64,000 nt of DNA, from the NCBI GenBank assembly GCA_037833965.1, contig AP031356.1, positions 16,762,501-16,826,500 of the forward strand. The letters run 5' to 3'. The stretch comes from Marchantia polymorpha subsp. ruderalis (taxonomy: Eukaryota > Streptophyta > Marchantiopsida > Marchantiales > Marchantiaceae). Position numbers and translations under genes: made by a program. A model generated the notes under the pieces. The model saw nothing but the letters and a program-made list of their open reading frames with translations. It did no database searches and was not told the DNA's origin. Shown piece by piece: positions 18,554-28,665 of this stretch. Within the stretch, counting starts at the first letter, position 1, and every line of letters starts with the position of its first letter.

Positions 18554-20365
18554 CTACACGCCTGCACGGAACCACGCTACACTACACTCCGCGGAACCTG
18601 TACTACGTCTCCTGCGCGGCCGACTGCCGCGCACTAACTCCCTACCCTGCCACTCTTCCGCTCGACTGCACAGTCCCAACCGCTGCAACGCCGCAGACAC
18701 CTCCCCCTCGAGGGCGGACATGGTATCCTGTGCCTTCGACAGAAAGGCCTCGAGCTTCTTCGCTACCTTCCGCCGACTCCTACTGTCGCCTGACAACAAC
18801 CCGGCTGCGCGCAATTCAAACTCACGCAGTGTGAGTTTCTCCTGCGCCTTCACTTCCCAGTGGGCGTAGCCCTTGAGACAGTGGGCGACTCGCCTCGCCG
18901 TCTCCACCTTCGTGCGATCCGCCTCCTTCCTGCGATCCTCTTCAATCGTCACTAATTGCGATTCGGCTTCAGCACGTTGCACTCTCAATTCGCCACACTC
19001 TGACTGCAAACTGCGGATTAATTCTTCATCCGCCTGCCGTGCGAGCTGACATTGTTCCAACAACCGCGTCTGTCGCACGAGCTCCTCTGACAAAATCCGA
19101 TTCTGGGCCTGCTCAAAATCGAGTGCTTCCTTGACCTTCACCTGCTCCTTGGTGAGCTCGCCCAGTTTCTCATCCTTCATCTTCTCGGAGTGCTTGTAGA
19201 ATTTCTGATTAAGCTTGTACTGCCCCCACAAGCACTCATGCTTCTCCTTCAAGTCCCTCAACTCCTGGTCCACTCTAGCTAATAGCTTGCTGGTGTGGAC
19301 TTTAGTGCGAGTCCTCCTGCGCACTAACTCGATGTAAGATCCCGGCTGGAGTGGGTCGGCGTATTTATCGACCTTGCGATCCAAGTACCGCAGCAACGGA
19401 ATCACCTGCTCAGAGAGCGCCGCCGCCGGCGCTCCAACAATTTCCTCCTCCTCCTCCTCGGTGTCTTCTGCTCCTGACATTTCTTCCGTGGAGCCTCCGT
19501 CGTCATCATCCGAGTGGAGAATTTCAGTCGCCATTGAATGCGTCGGCGACTGCCCCGAGTGGGGCTGCACGTCCTCGACGTGTGCTGCCTGCGAAGGCAC
19601 GGCTGCGGCCTCGCTGCTCGTCGCCAAAATGTCTAAGGCGGAAGGCGAATGTATCCGAGCGGCATCCCAGTCGCTCGCTGGTTGATTGCCCACCGCATTC
19701 TCTCTGTCGCCGTCGTCCGTCGCCGAAGGCGATCGAGCGGAGGGTGGCTGCGCGGGATTGGATTGCGCATCGCGCATCGAGATGTCGTCCCGCGGACAGT
19801 CACTCCGCTCCTCCGTCTTCTGCTCCCTCGATCGGTCCGTGGGGGCCGTGCCCGGCCCGTGCGCAGGCGCATTTGCCGGCGCCTTGTCCGCCGCAGGCGT
19901 AGCGCCGCGGACATCTATCGCCGAAGGCGACATGGCCGGGGGCCGCACGCCCGATGTTCCTTGGCCTATAGGCCCTACCGCCGAAGGCGCATCTATCGGC
20001 GTACTTCCCGCCGATGGTGCGGCCTCCGCACGCTCTCTGCTCGTATCTCCTCGGCTCGAAGGCCCTGGCGCCGAAGGCGCGAATTGCGGCGCGTGGTGCG
20101 CCGGAGGATCTGGCCCCGAGGGCCGGTGTCTCGTAGGCGGTTCTTCCGCCGGCTCCTTTCCCTTCCTGCGTTGGAACGGGGGTGATTCTTGCCTGTGCAC
20201 AGGCGGCACGTGCGGAGGTGTTCTGTGCACAGGTGACCTGTGCACAGGCGGACTGCTCCTTCCCACACGTAAGCGTAGATCCACGTCCACTTGTGTTCGC
20301 CGGTCCGCGGAGGCTCGTCCGTCCGCGGAGGTTCGCCTGTGCGCAAACGGAACCTCTGTCCGCAT
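18554..20365 (-). CDS. LTR-ORF2, disordered N-terminus plus coiled coil (in LTR2)
   Basis: 603 codons from an ATG at 20365; function unknown. The first roughly 280 residues are Pro/Ser/Ala/Arg-rich and probably disordered, and partly encoded by repeated DNA motifs (cgccgaaggcg giving Ser-Ala-Glu-Gly-type units; gcctgtgcacaggc giving Pro-Val-His-Arg). An acidic patch lies near 283-312. From about 350 to 560 there is a long Glu/Lys/Leu-rich coiled coil (for example Leu-Glu-Gln-Cys-Gln-Leu-Ala-Arg-Gln-Ala-Asp-Glu). The C-terminus is basic. It lies 120 bp after ORF1 on the same strand and upstream of the LTR TATA box. The coiled-coil part is preserved best in decayed copies (39868-40365, 42475-42858). 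It is unchanged between LTR2 and LTR3. Confidence 0.65.
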   Translation of the reverse strand: MRTEVPFAHRRTSADGRASADRRTQVDVDLRLRVGRSSPPVHRSPVHRTPPHVPPVHRQESPPFQRRKGKEPAEEPPTRHRPSGPDPPAHHAPQFAPSAPGPSSRGDTSRERAEAAPSAGSTPIDAPSAVGPIGQGTSGVRPPAMSPSAIDVRGATPAADKAPANAPAHGPGTAPTDRSREQKTEERSDCPRDDISMRDAQSNPAQPPSARSPSATDDGDRENAVGNQPASDWDAARIHSPSALDILATSSEAAAVPSQAAHVEDVQPHSGQSPTHSMATEILHSDDDDGGSTEEMSGAEDTEEEEEEIVGAPAAALSEQVIPLLRYLDRKVDKYADPLQPGSYIELVRRRTRTKVHTSKLLARVDQELRDLKEKHECLWGQYKLNQKFYKHSEKMKDEKLGELTKEQVKVKEALDFEQAQNRILSEELVRQTRLLEQCQLARQADEELIRSLQSECGELRVQRAEAESQLVTIEEDRRKEADRTKVETARRVAHCLKGYAHWEVKAQEKLTLREFELRAAGLLSGDSRSRRKVAKKLEAFLSKAQDTMSALEGEVSAALQRLGLCSRAEEWQGRELVRGSRPRRRRSTGSAECSVAWFRAGV

Positions 20366-20485
20366 CGCACGTGGTAACTCCGGAGGCCCTTGGCCCGTAG
20401 GCGGCCTCTCTCCCGACGAGGTTGCAGCGTGGCCCGTCGCTCCTGCGGTCGTCCACGCTTCTTCTCGCCTCTCTGGCGACGCACT

Positions 20486-21673
20486 TCATATCTCCGTCGC
20501 AATCGTCGCCGTGTCTGCACTGTCAGCTGGCAACACCAGTCTGCGTGCCTTCTGCTTCGGCCGGCTGTATGGCTCGCACAGCGGCCGCGGTCGAATGGGA
20601 GCAGAGAGTTCTTGATGCTGCTCCTCTTCGGACTCTTCCCTCCATCGCCGCTTCCGCGGCACTCGCGCTGCAGGAGTGTGTCGCCCTTCGTCCCTCCGTC
20701 TTGATGGGGTAGAAGTCGGTGACTCCTCTGCGTCAGTATCGACCTCGTTCTCCCGCACATACTTCCCGGGATGGTCGATGGACAATGGCGGAAAATGTTC
20801 AAGCTCCGCCGCTGTCAAACAATTCCGCTGTCGATAAAAATTGATGAGGAAAGGAGAAAGATGGTTTAGAGTTCCCCCCTTCTCCTCAAACGCGTGCTGT
20901 CGCATCACCCTGTGCAGGATGCTCGCCCAGTGAATTGGAGTTCCCTCGATGACGCACTCCACAAAAGAGACCTGCCACAATGTGATGTAGCAGGCGCGGT
21001 GCGGCTGCAGTAATTGCATCAGCGCCGCGGACAAAGTCCGGCGAAATCGATCCTTGTAATCACGGGTCCTGTACCCATTCTTGGTAGACCTCCCGGTCTT
21101 GAACAGCTCCACAAATTGCGCCTCTTCTTGCTTGGTAACCTTGATGCTCTCACTGTCGAAAAGGAGATGTCCTGGCATGCCAGCACATCTTCCCAACGCC
21201 TGCGCCCAATCTTGGACTGTCCACCGATCAACATGCGGACGCAATCCGCGCGAGGGTGGTCCCTATGGCTCTAGCCACTCGCGCACCATATTCGCGCAGA
21301 TGTAATTCCATCCCCATAGCAAGAAATCGAGCTTTCTTGCTATTAAGCGCTCCTCGAAAGCGCGCAGCCCGTTCTGCGGCAGGCGAAGTGGCACCATCCG
21401 CAATCTGCTCGGTCTCGTCATTGCGTTCCTGGGGTTCGCTCGCCCGCTCATTCTACTTCCGCACTGTCCGCGTTTCTTTCTCTCTCGGCAAACTCTAATC
21501 GCTCTCAATTCCAAATCACGCGCACTCACTTCTCCCTCAATCAACAAGAAATCTCCTGTGTGACGACGTCGAGAATGGTCCGCAGCCAGCAGATGGATGC
21601 GCGCAGCGCGCACAAGAGATTGGAATCGCGAATTCAAGAATGGGACGCTCTCCGCCGCCCGGTCGAAGGTCAT
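20486..21673 (-). pseudogene. LTR-ORF1 in LTR2, broken by one stop codon
   Basis: Nearly identical to the intact 395-codon ORF1 at 31647-32834. A single C-to-T change on the coding strand turns a Gln codon into TAG just after Arg-Glu-Trp-Leu-Glu-Pro (between the frames 21673-21263 and 21244-20486). The rest of the frame is open, so the damage is very recent and postdates the duplication of the array. LTR3 keeps the intact form. Confidence 0.8.
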
Positions 21674-22909
21674 GGTCGGCTCTTGGTCGTGAAGAACGTC
21701 TCACTTGATGGCCGCGCCGGCTGTACGCTGGAACGGTCTTCGCTCTCACGCGCGGCTTCACGCTCCGCCGTCGTCGATTAAACTCTCACGCTCGAATTGG
21801 CGGATTTGAACTCCGCGAGCGTGTCACCCTCCGGACATGGGGGCGTAGCGCCGAAGGCGAGTTTTCCGCCTTGCGCGGTACACTTGTTCGTACCGCCCCT
21901 CGGCCAATCTCCTTCTGCCTTGACGCGTGCGTCCGCATGTCGGACAAAAATTCAACTCCTGCCTGTGCGCAGGCAGGAGCCTCGGCGGATCCTCCGCCGG
22001 TGCGGAACTTGAGCATCCTCCTGTGCACAGGCGTTCGCCTGTGCGCAGGCGAATTCCGTCCGCGGCGCTGCGCTGGCGCGGAAGGCGTTGACCGTGGTCA
22101 GCCGTCTCCGTCCAGTCTGTCCGTTCCTTGTCTCTCCATCGGCGCTTCCGCCGCCGCAACTCCGTCCGTCCAAGAGCGCATCCACCCGTGCCGTCCGCAC
22201 GGTCCGTACCGATGGGATTACTGTGGCGGCCGTACGTGGCGCCGCGCTGGCGCGGAAGGCGCCGTACACTTTCTACCTCACAAGGCGCATTTCTAGGGCC
22301 CAAGGCGGATTTTCCGCCGACGCCGAAGTGCCTGTGCACAGGCGTTCGCCTGTGCGTAGGCGGACTTCGCGCCTTCCCTAACCCTACGTCGCCTGGGCAC
22401 AGGCGAACGCCTTCGTCCGTGCATAGGACAAAACTTGAATCCCCCTTCCGCGTAGGCGGAATTCGCGCCGGTGGCGAAATCCTTCCGCCGTAGGCGACCG
22501 CCTCCATTTCTTCCAGTAGCGATAACTCCCTAAGTCCTCGTCCGTTCCAAGCGTTCTTGGGCTCGTTAGAATCAGCGCGTCGAGCTCTTTCCAACGGGAC
22601 CCAACTTGGTCAAGGCGCCCGAGGGTTTACCTAATTACGGGGGTTTCCCTACAGCCGCGGACGCAACCTCCGAAGGCGGGTTTTGCGCCTTGCGCCGTAG
22701 AGATCCTAACTGCGGAGCTCGCAGGGAGGGTGGTGCCTGTGCTTGGTGCGGCACCCCAAATCCCAGATTCTACAAGATCCCTCGAGAATCCCCGCGATCT
22801 TCCGGATTCACTCTGTTTTGATGTACCGAAGGCTATTTACAATGCTTCCATGGTACAGTTTTCCAAAAATGTTTTAATTTCCTCAAAATTTCCAAAAGTG
22901 GGGTACCAC
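21674..22909. other. GC-rich U3 start of LTR2, no supported gene
   Basis: Several overlapping frames are open here on both strands (for example 21824-22594 minus), but they repeat the same Arg/Gly/Cys-rich low-complexity pattern and have no domain. The stretch is dense in short palindromes: cctgtgcacagg at 22020-22031, gcctgtgcacaggc at 22330-22343, and many copies of cgaaggcg/cgccttcg. The same block occurs at 10757-11748 and 32835-34070. Confidence 0.55.
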
Positions 22910-22910
22910 A

Positions 22911-22923
22911 TGCCCCCCTCCTC
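22911..22923 (-). promoter_or_regulatory. Polypurine tract of internal region 2
   Basis: Same purine run and CA spacer as at 11749-11761, directly before the start of LTR2 on the minus strand. Confidence 0.75.
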
Positions 22924-22947
22924 AATTGTGAGCGCCCACGCGAACAC

Positions 22948-25788
22948 TCACATGTGGTATTTCTTCAACCGCCACCCGTTCACTCGGGTGCCTAACAGAT
23001 CGCCGGCCAGGTCCGCAAGTTGGATGGATCCATTCGGGAAGACTTCGACAACCCTGTAAGGTCCCATCCATCTTAGGTGCAGTTTGCCTGGGAATCTGGC
23101 ATGCCTGCTGTCGTAGAGCAATGCCAAATCACCCGCCTGCAGGAGTACCGGTTTGATCTTTTTATCGTATCTCTCCTTTCGGCGGAGCTGGATTTTCCTG
23201 GTGCGATCTTCGGCGTCTCTTCTCCGCTCATCCAGCAGCGTGACTTCCTGTAACCTGTAGAGCTGACTCTCCTCTGCGCCCATCCTCTGCAAATCCAACG
23301 TTCGTTGGGTGGGTACTTCAAATTCGATCGGGAGGATCGGGTGTTGCCCATACACCAGAAAGTATGGTGTCTGTTTGGTCGTGATCTTCTCAGCTGTGCG
23401 GTACGCCCATAAAGCGGCTGCTAGCTTCGTATCCCAATCGTGAGCGTGATTCACCGTGACCTTGAGTAGTATTTTACACAGCAGTCCATTGGACTTCTCC
23501 GTCAGTCCGTTTGCCTTGGGATTGTATGGAGTAGTCTTCCGGTGCTTGATGTGGAAATACCGTGTCAGGTCTTCGATGATCTGATTAAGAAAATGCGTGC
23601 CCCGGTCGCTGACTAGCTCTAAGGGACATCCGTAGCGTGTGATGATCGACTCAAACAAGAATGCGGCGACTGTGGCAGCATCATCCCTTCTGGTGGCTCT
23701 GGCCTCTACCATTTTGGTGGCGTAGTCCGTTGCTACCAGAATGTAGCGCCTTCGTGTACTTCTAGTCACTGGTTGTATCGGCCCTACAAAGTCAATACCC
23801 CACTTTTCGAAAGGTGCTAGAGGCATGATGGGAGTCAGGGGCCAGCGTGTTGTAGGCGTCGGTCTCCCCGTCCTCTGGCAACTGTCGCACTTGCGGATGT
23901 AATCGAGAACATCCTTAAACATGGTCGGCCACCAATATCCCGCATTTAGGATCTTTGTGACCGTGTTCCTGGTGGCATAGTGTCCACCCGCCTCCTCTGT
24001 GTGCATCGCACTCACTATTCTTGGTACTTCTGATTCCTCCAGGCATCTGCATAAGCGCTCATCCGCCATCTTCTTGAACAAAACCCCCTGCTGGAGTTGG
24101 TACGGGCCTGCCTTATGAATAAAGACAGTTCGCTGTTCCAAATCCATGCCCTCGGGGCACTGGAGGGTTAGCAGATATCGATACAGGTCGGCATAGCGGG
24201 ACTCATGTCCTGCAGACAACTGGAATAACTCTTCATCTGGAAAATCGTCCACCAATTCCTCCTCTGTCGGCTGTGTCCATAATCGGGACAAGTAATCCGC
24301 ATTTTCGTGGTGCACCCCTTTCCTGGTCTGGACCGTGTAAGTGAACTCTTGTAGTAATAACACCCACCTGGCGATTCGACCGGATAGGTCGGCTTTCTTG
24401 ACTAGGTGTTGCAATGCGTAGTGGTCCACATGGAACACAAACTCGTAGCAGATTAGGTAGTGACGGAACTTTTTACAGGAGTACACCATCCCCAACGCTT
24501 CTCTCTCCGTCGTGGTGTACTTCCGCTCTGCTAGAGACAGCTGTCGGCTCGCGAAGTAGATCGGGTAGTCCTTTTTGTTGTCATCCTTTTGACTCAGTAC
24601 CACACCGATGGCGAATGCCGATGTGTCAACGTAAACATGGAATGGTCGATTCCAGTCTGGACTCCTTAGTACTGGAGCAGTCGTGAGTTTCGCTTTCAGA
24701 GCTTCAAATGCTGACTGCTGCTTCGCACCCCAAGCATAGGGCTCGTCCTTCTTCAACAACTTGGTCAGGTCCGCCGCTAGTATTGCATACATGTGTATGA
24801 ATCTTCGGTAGTAGCCCACATGACCCAGGAATGCTCGCAGCTCTCTTAGATTCGTGGGTGGTTCAAGCTCGAGTATAACCTTGACCTTCTCGATGTCCAC
24901 CGCAATGCCTTCTGCCGAGACCCGATGACCCAACAAGATCCCACTAGTCATAAAGAAAAAGCACTTCTCGGGATGCAGTGATAAACTGCTCTCTCTACAT
25001 TTATCGAAGGTCTGCTTCAAGTGACTTAGGTGTTCAGACCGCTTCCCAAAGACACAGAAGTCATCTATGAATATCTCCAGGAACTTCCTCAGTTGTTCCT
25101 GAAAGATGTTGGTCATCATCCGTTGAAAGGTGGCAGGCGCGTTGCACAGACCGAAGGGCATCTTGTGGTATGCGTAAGTTCCCCAGTCGGTTGTGAACGT
25201 AGTTTTATCCTTGTCCTGTTCACGGATAGACACCTGATTGTAACCTGAGAACCCATCCAGGAAGCTATAGCATTCATGTCCTGCGACATGGTCTAGAATG
25301 GCATCCGTGAATGGTAACGGGTGATGATCCTTGCGTGTTGCTGCATTCAACTTCCGGAAATCCTGACACACTCGTATCTTACCCGTCAACTTCTTGGGTA
25401 CGATAACAATCGGCGACACCCACTCACTGCTGAGCACAGGATAAATAATACCAGCGCTCAAGTACTTATCTATCTCCTCTTTCACTAGCAAGGAGTATTT
25501 TGGGTTGAGGCGATACTGGCGCTGTCGTATGGGTACTGAGTCGTCCAGTAAATCGATACGGTGTTCCCCATACCGTGCGGGTATCCCCTTCATGTCCTCG
25601 ATCTTCCAGGCGAAGACGTCGACATAGTGGCTAAGGAACGCCTGTACTTTCCTTAGCTCGTCTCCTCTCACTGCGCTTGATACCTTCAAGCACTTGCCGG
25701 GACTGAGTTGTACTTCGTGACAGTCACTAGGGTCGACAATGCCCTCAGGGTGACTCGTCTCACTCCTTCCCAGTCCCACAGTTAATTG
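22948..25788 (-). CDS. Pol of unit 2: reverse transcriptase, RNase H, integrase
   Basis: Second copy of the Pol part, in frame with gag of unit 2 after the same TAG-CAA-TTA. It keeps the Asp-Asp of reverse transcriptase, the RNase H domain and the integrase Asp-Asp-Glu triad. Compared with unit 1 it shows two replacements: Lys for Ile shortly before the Tyr-Ser-Leu-Leu-Val-Lys-Glu segment near the front, and Tyr for His in the linker before the integrase zinc domain. Neither touches a catalytic residue, so this copy also looks functional. Confidence 0.92.
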   Translation of the reverse strand, partial: QLTVGLGRSETSHPEGIVDPSDCHEVQLSPGKCLKVSSAVRGDELRKVQAFLSHYVDVFAWKIEDMKGIPARYGEHRIDLLDDSVPIRQRQYRLNPKYSLLVKEEIDKYLSAGIIYPVLSSEWVSPIVIVPKKLTGKIRVCQDFRKLNAATRKDHHPLPFTDAILDHVAGHECYSFLDGFSGYNQVSIREQDKDKTTFTTDWGTYAYHKMPFGLCNAPATFQRMMTNIFQEQLRKFLEIFIDDFCVFGKRSEHLSHLKQTFDKCRESSLSLHPEKCFFFMTSGILLGHRVSAEGIAVDIEKVKVILELEPPTNLRELRAFLGHVGYYRRFIHMYAILAADLTKLLKKDEPYAWGAKQQSAFEALKAKLTTAPVLRSPDWNRPFHVYVDTSAFAIGVVLSQKDDNKKDYPIYFASRQLSLAERKYTTTEREALGMVYSCKKFRHYLICYEFVFHVDHYALQHLVKKADLSGRIARWVLLLQEFTYTVQTRKGVHHENADYLSRLWTQPTEEELVDDFPDEELFQLSAGHESRYADLYRYLLTLQCPEGMDLEQRTVFIHKAGPYQLQQGVLFKKMADERLCRCLEESEVPRIVSAMHTEEAGGHYATRNTVTKILNAGYWWPTMFKDVLDYIRKCDSCQRTGRPTPTTRWPLTPIMPLAPFEKWGIDFVGPIQPVTRSTRRRYILVATDYATKMVEARATRRDDAATVAAFLFESIITRYGCPLELVSDRGTHFLNQIIEDLTRYFHIKHRKTTPYNPKANGLTEKSNGLLCKILLKVTVNHAHDWDTKLAAALWAYRTAEKITTKQTPYFLVYGQHPILPIEFEVPTQRTLDLQRMGAEESQLYRLQEVTLLDERRRDAEDRTRKIQLRRKERYDKKIKPVLLQAGDLALLYDSRHARFPGKLHLRWMGPYRVVEVFPNGSIQLADLAGDLLGTRVNGWRLKKYHM

Positions 25789-25791
25789 CTA
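25783..25791 (-). promoter_or_regulatory. Leaky stop signal between gag and pol, unit 2
   Basis: TAG-CAA-TTA on the minus strand, identical to unit 1 at 14621-14629, with the open frame continuing into pol. Confidence 0.75.
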
Positions 25792-28620
25792 TTCGTCTTC
25801 CGGCTGAATAGCTTCCGTCTCTTCTTCTTCTTCCACCGAACAGCAGGCAACGAATCCCACGAAGTAATCGGATTCGGTACCACTGGAATCCGATCGCGCG
25901 GTCGACTTACTGTCCTCGCCCGATGTGTAACCTGCACTTGTCGATGGGGTCTCTCCTTCGTGCCTGACACTATTCCAGGGCACCGTAATGGTTTTGGTCG
26001 GTTCCGAAGGATGAGGAAACTTAAGGCGATGTCTTCGCCAATCACATCTGACTTGTGCACCATATAGCCATGGTCGCCCGAGCAGAACGTCATAGCCCTG
26101 CTTCATCATCGGCTGAAGGATGATATACGTCAACCGAAAGTCCGCACCCCCGATGGTTGTCTTGACATTGCGCAGCATACCTGCAGGCATTCTCCGCGTC
26201 TGATCCGCTAATCTCAACACACGCTTCGAGGGTTCGTATTGACTGAACCCCAAGGCTCTCGCTGTATCCTCCGTCATTATGTTGACTCCTGATCCAGAGT
26301 CGATTGGCACTCTGCGTACACAACATCCTGCTATCTCCACATCGATCTCGGGTGGTCCTTGGTCTTCGCTCTCCACTTGATATACTTGAGAGGATGTGGA
26401 TGCGCGCGGCTTCCGCGGATGCCGTAGCGAAAGCATCAACATTCTCCGATACGTCTTATTGTCCTCCAAGAGCTGCTTGAACGTGATGTTCACTTTCCGA
26501 CTCCCGAGATCTTCAACCAAATCATAGTGGGCGCGTTGGGGCGCCGGGGTCGGCGACGCTCTGTGAGGTTCCACGGTGGCTGCCAACTTCGCCCCAAGGG
26601 AGGATGTCAAGTCTGGCCGCGGTGGGTCCTTTTGCGTGCGGATCGCTTCCTGCAACATGTTGGCTACCTCGTTGCGGATATCCGGAGCATAGTCCCGTTT
26701 CAGTAGGCGCACTGGCTCGTCCTTGACTGCTGTCTGGGGGCGCACTGCTGGTGCCTCCCACGTAGCCGAAGACTTCCGAGCAGGTCGCGAGTCGGACTTG
26801 CTGGATGTCTTCTCCTTTCCTTTCCCCGTCCGGTCGGCGGTTCTCCGTTCGTGCTTGCGAGTTTCACGCTCTTGCTCCTTGGATTTCTTGGAGCTGCGAG
26901 TTTCGACCCGTGCGCACATAACCTCTTCAGCCGGCCATTCTTCGTCTTCGCCATCCCCGTCTGAACCTACTTCGACCTGGTTAACTTGCACGTCCTCCTT
27001 GGCAGGAGTGTTCACAAATCGTACCACTGGCCGAGGGACTGGTGGCTGATCACACTCTGGCGCAGTGTGCCCGACCTTCTTGCAATTACTACATGTCGGA
27101 GCATAATCGTTTCGCCTTTTTGGATGGGGACACTGCGGTGAGAAGTGCCCAACTTCCCCGCAATTATAACAAGCTCGCGGTGGCGGGGGGTCAAACGTCC
27201 CTGGAGGTGCTCTCCGCCTCACAGGTACCGTAGTGGCCCGATCCACCGGAATATATCGTGGGACTTGCATTGCTGAAACTGCAGGAGGGGTAGGAACCGA
27301 CTGGACGGCGTAGGCTGTCTCTTCGCTAGTCTCTCCATAGTACTGAGGGTGCTCTCCATAGTACGGTTGCGCCCACTCTACTGCGTTGACTGGATATGAC
27401 GGCCGGGTGGTAAGACACTCGGTGTTTGCATGTCCCACCGCCCCGCACGTAGTACACCATAAGTTCGCTCGCACTCTCCCGGGTGATTTTCTGCGATCAT
27501 GCCCGCCTACCACTTGAACCTTGAGATTGGCGAAGTCCTTCACAAGGGTCTCCATCTTCGAAGCTATATCTCCCGGCGCTCTGTCCGTAGTCACTCGTCG
27601 GAGGCCCTTTTTCTTCGCTGACCCATGCTTCTTCCTCTTCTTCTCCTCCTCCGACGATGAGGTTTCCTCTTCTTCGGATGAAGAACGGTTCTCGTCCGAA
27701 GACGATTCCTCCGATGACGGAGTTGTACCTCTACGCCGTCTTCGCCCTCCTTTCGGTTTGCGCTCCTTCGACTCCCGTCTCTCTCTCCCTCTTCGGTTGA
27801 GAGTGGAAGTTTCGAAGGCTTCTACCGATGCAATCACATCCTCAATAGTGTCGCACTTGCTGCGTCGGCAAAAAGTCTCCATCTCCCGAGTTAAACCGGT
27901 CACGTACCAATCCACAGCTTGTTGTACCGAGAAAGGGGACCCTGGTCCTGTTTTCGGTATTCTGTCGAGGAGGTCCAGAAATCTCTCAGTGTAGTCACGC
28001 AGACTCTCCTTCTTCTCTCGCTGCAAATTACGCAACTTCGTCAAAACCCGGCTGTCGTAGCCGAGCTCGCGGAAGCGGCGAAGGAACTTCTCCTTCAGCT
28101 GGGCCCATGTTGTCAACCCAGTCGGATCGATGCTCTCGTGATTATACCAACTCCTCGCTTTCTTCCGCAGAAGGCTTGGAAAGATCCTTAGTCGGTCGTC
28201 GTCTGCGATCTCGCGATTGGCAATAGACACCGACTCGAATAACTTGATGTATGAATCTGCATCGTCGTCATCCCCACTCCCTTTGTACTTCGGGTAGGAA
28301 TGTTTAGTAATCGGCTGAGGTAGCCGCACATTGGCTTGTCCGTCCGCCATCGATGTGTCTGTCGACGGTTCTCGGGCGGTCGGTTCTACTTCACTAGGCG
28401 GGTCCGTGCAAGGAATATCTAGTAGAACTGTAAGCACCAAGTTTGGTTCCGAGTCGTCGGGGGTAGGTTCCCCAAGGATGCCGGCCGAACTAGGCTTAGG
28501 TACTCTTTTTGGTGTTTTCTTGTTTTGACGCCGTGTCTCTTCCACGGCCTTCTCTGAATCTCGTCGGAACTTGCGGACAGCTCTAGCACTTAGGTTGCTC
28601 CCGCCAGCCCCAGTCGACAT
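25789..28620 (-). CDS. Gag-protease polyprotein of unit 2
   Basis: 943 codons, the same architecture as 14627-17458: capsid domain, charged Ser/Glu linker, three zinc knuckles, and an aspartic protease with Asp-Ser-Gly-Ser-Gly. Three or four replacements separate it from unit 1, all in the C-terminal quarter. One is Arg for Trp in the protease segment just before Leu-Thr-Tyr-Ile-Ile; another is Lys for Glu in the Ser/Glu-rich end. The Trp/Arg site lies in the protease fold, so one copy may be impaired. Start and primer-site spacing match unit 1. Confidence 0.92.
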   Translation of the reverse strand: MSTGAGGSNLSARAVRKFRRDSEKAVEETRRQNKKTPKRVPKPSSAGILGEPTPDDSEPNLVLTVLLDIPCTDPPSEVEPTAREPSTDTSMADGQANVRLPQPITKHSYPKYKGSGDDDDADSYIKLFESVSIANREIADDDRLRIFPSLLRKKARSWYNHESIDPTGLTTWAQLKEKFLRRFRELGYDSRVLTKLRNLQREKKESLRDYTERFLDLLDRIPKTGPGSPFSVQQAVDWYVTGLTREMETFCRRSKCDTIEDVIASVEAFETSTLNRRGRERRESKERKPKGGRRRRRGTTPSSEESSSDENRSSSEEEETSSSEEEKKRKKHGSAKKKGLRRVTTDRAPGDIASKMETLVKDFANLKVQVVGGHDRRKSPGRVRANLWCTTCGAVGHANTECLTTRPSYPVNAVEWAQPYYGEHPQYYGETSEETAYAVQSVPTPPAVSAMQVPRYIPVDRATTVPVRRRAPPGTFDPPPPRACYNCGEVGHFSPQCPHPKRRNDYAPTCSNCKKVGHTAPECDQPPVPRPVVRFVNTPAKEDVQVNQVEVGSDGDGEDEEWPAEEVMCARVETRSSKKSKEQERETRKHERRTADRTGKGKEKTSSKSDSRPARKSSATWEAPAVRPQTAVKDEPVRLLKRDYAPDIRNEVANMLQEAIRTQKDPPRPDLTSSLGAKLAATVEPHRASPTPAPQRAHYDLVEDLGSRKVNITFKQLLEDNKTYRRMLMLSLRHPRKPRASTSSQVYQVESEDQGPPEIDVEIAGCCVRRVPIDSGSGVNIMTEDTARALGFSQYEPSKRVLRLADQTRRMPAGMLRNVKTTIGGADFRLTYIILQPMMKQGYDVLLGRPWLYGAQVRCDWRRHRLKFPHPSEPTKTITVPWNSVRHEGETPSTSAGYTSGEDSKSTARSDSSGTESDYFVGFVACCSVEEEEETEAIQPEDE

Positions 28621-28665
28621 TCACCGAGCATGGCTGCTCGTAAAAACCCCGGTGTTGACGCAACT

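Larger units (their letters stand above)
17545..22910 (-). repeat. LTR2, about 5.37 kb, carrying ORF1 and ORF2
   Basis: This LTR is shared by both internal regions. Minus order: TGTGGTACC start at 22910; GC-rich U3 with short palindromes (22900-21700); ORF1 (broken here, 21673-20486); ORF2 (20365-18554); TATA box (18517-18508); then about 960 bp of non-coding R/U5 with an internal duplication and a CA microsatellite (17741-17760); end GGTTATTACA at 17545. The ends form an imperfect inverted repeat (TGTGGTACCCC against TGTAATAACCC). The several overlapping frames at 21786-22600 are GC-driven and not supported as genes. Confidence 0.8.

Noticed and set aside
19686-20615. A 309-codon plus-strand frame opposite ORF2 and ORF1 (also 30847-31776)
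   Set aside because: It mirrors the codon bias of ORF2 on the other strand, and its translation is Gly/Ala/Ser repeats generated by the cgaaggcg motif. ORF2 has homologues in the old copies, whereas this frame does not.
21824-22594. A 256-codon minus frame in the LTR U3 (also 10737-11432 and 32985-33755) as a third LTR protein
   Set aside because: Several overlapping frames are open on both strands in this GC-rich stretch, the translation is Arg/Gly/Cys-rich low complexity, and it has no domain. It is the same kind of artefact as the frames on the opposite strand.
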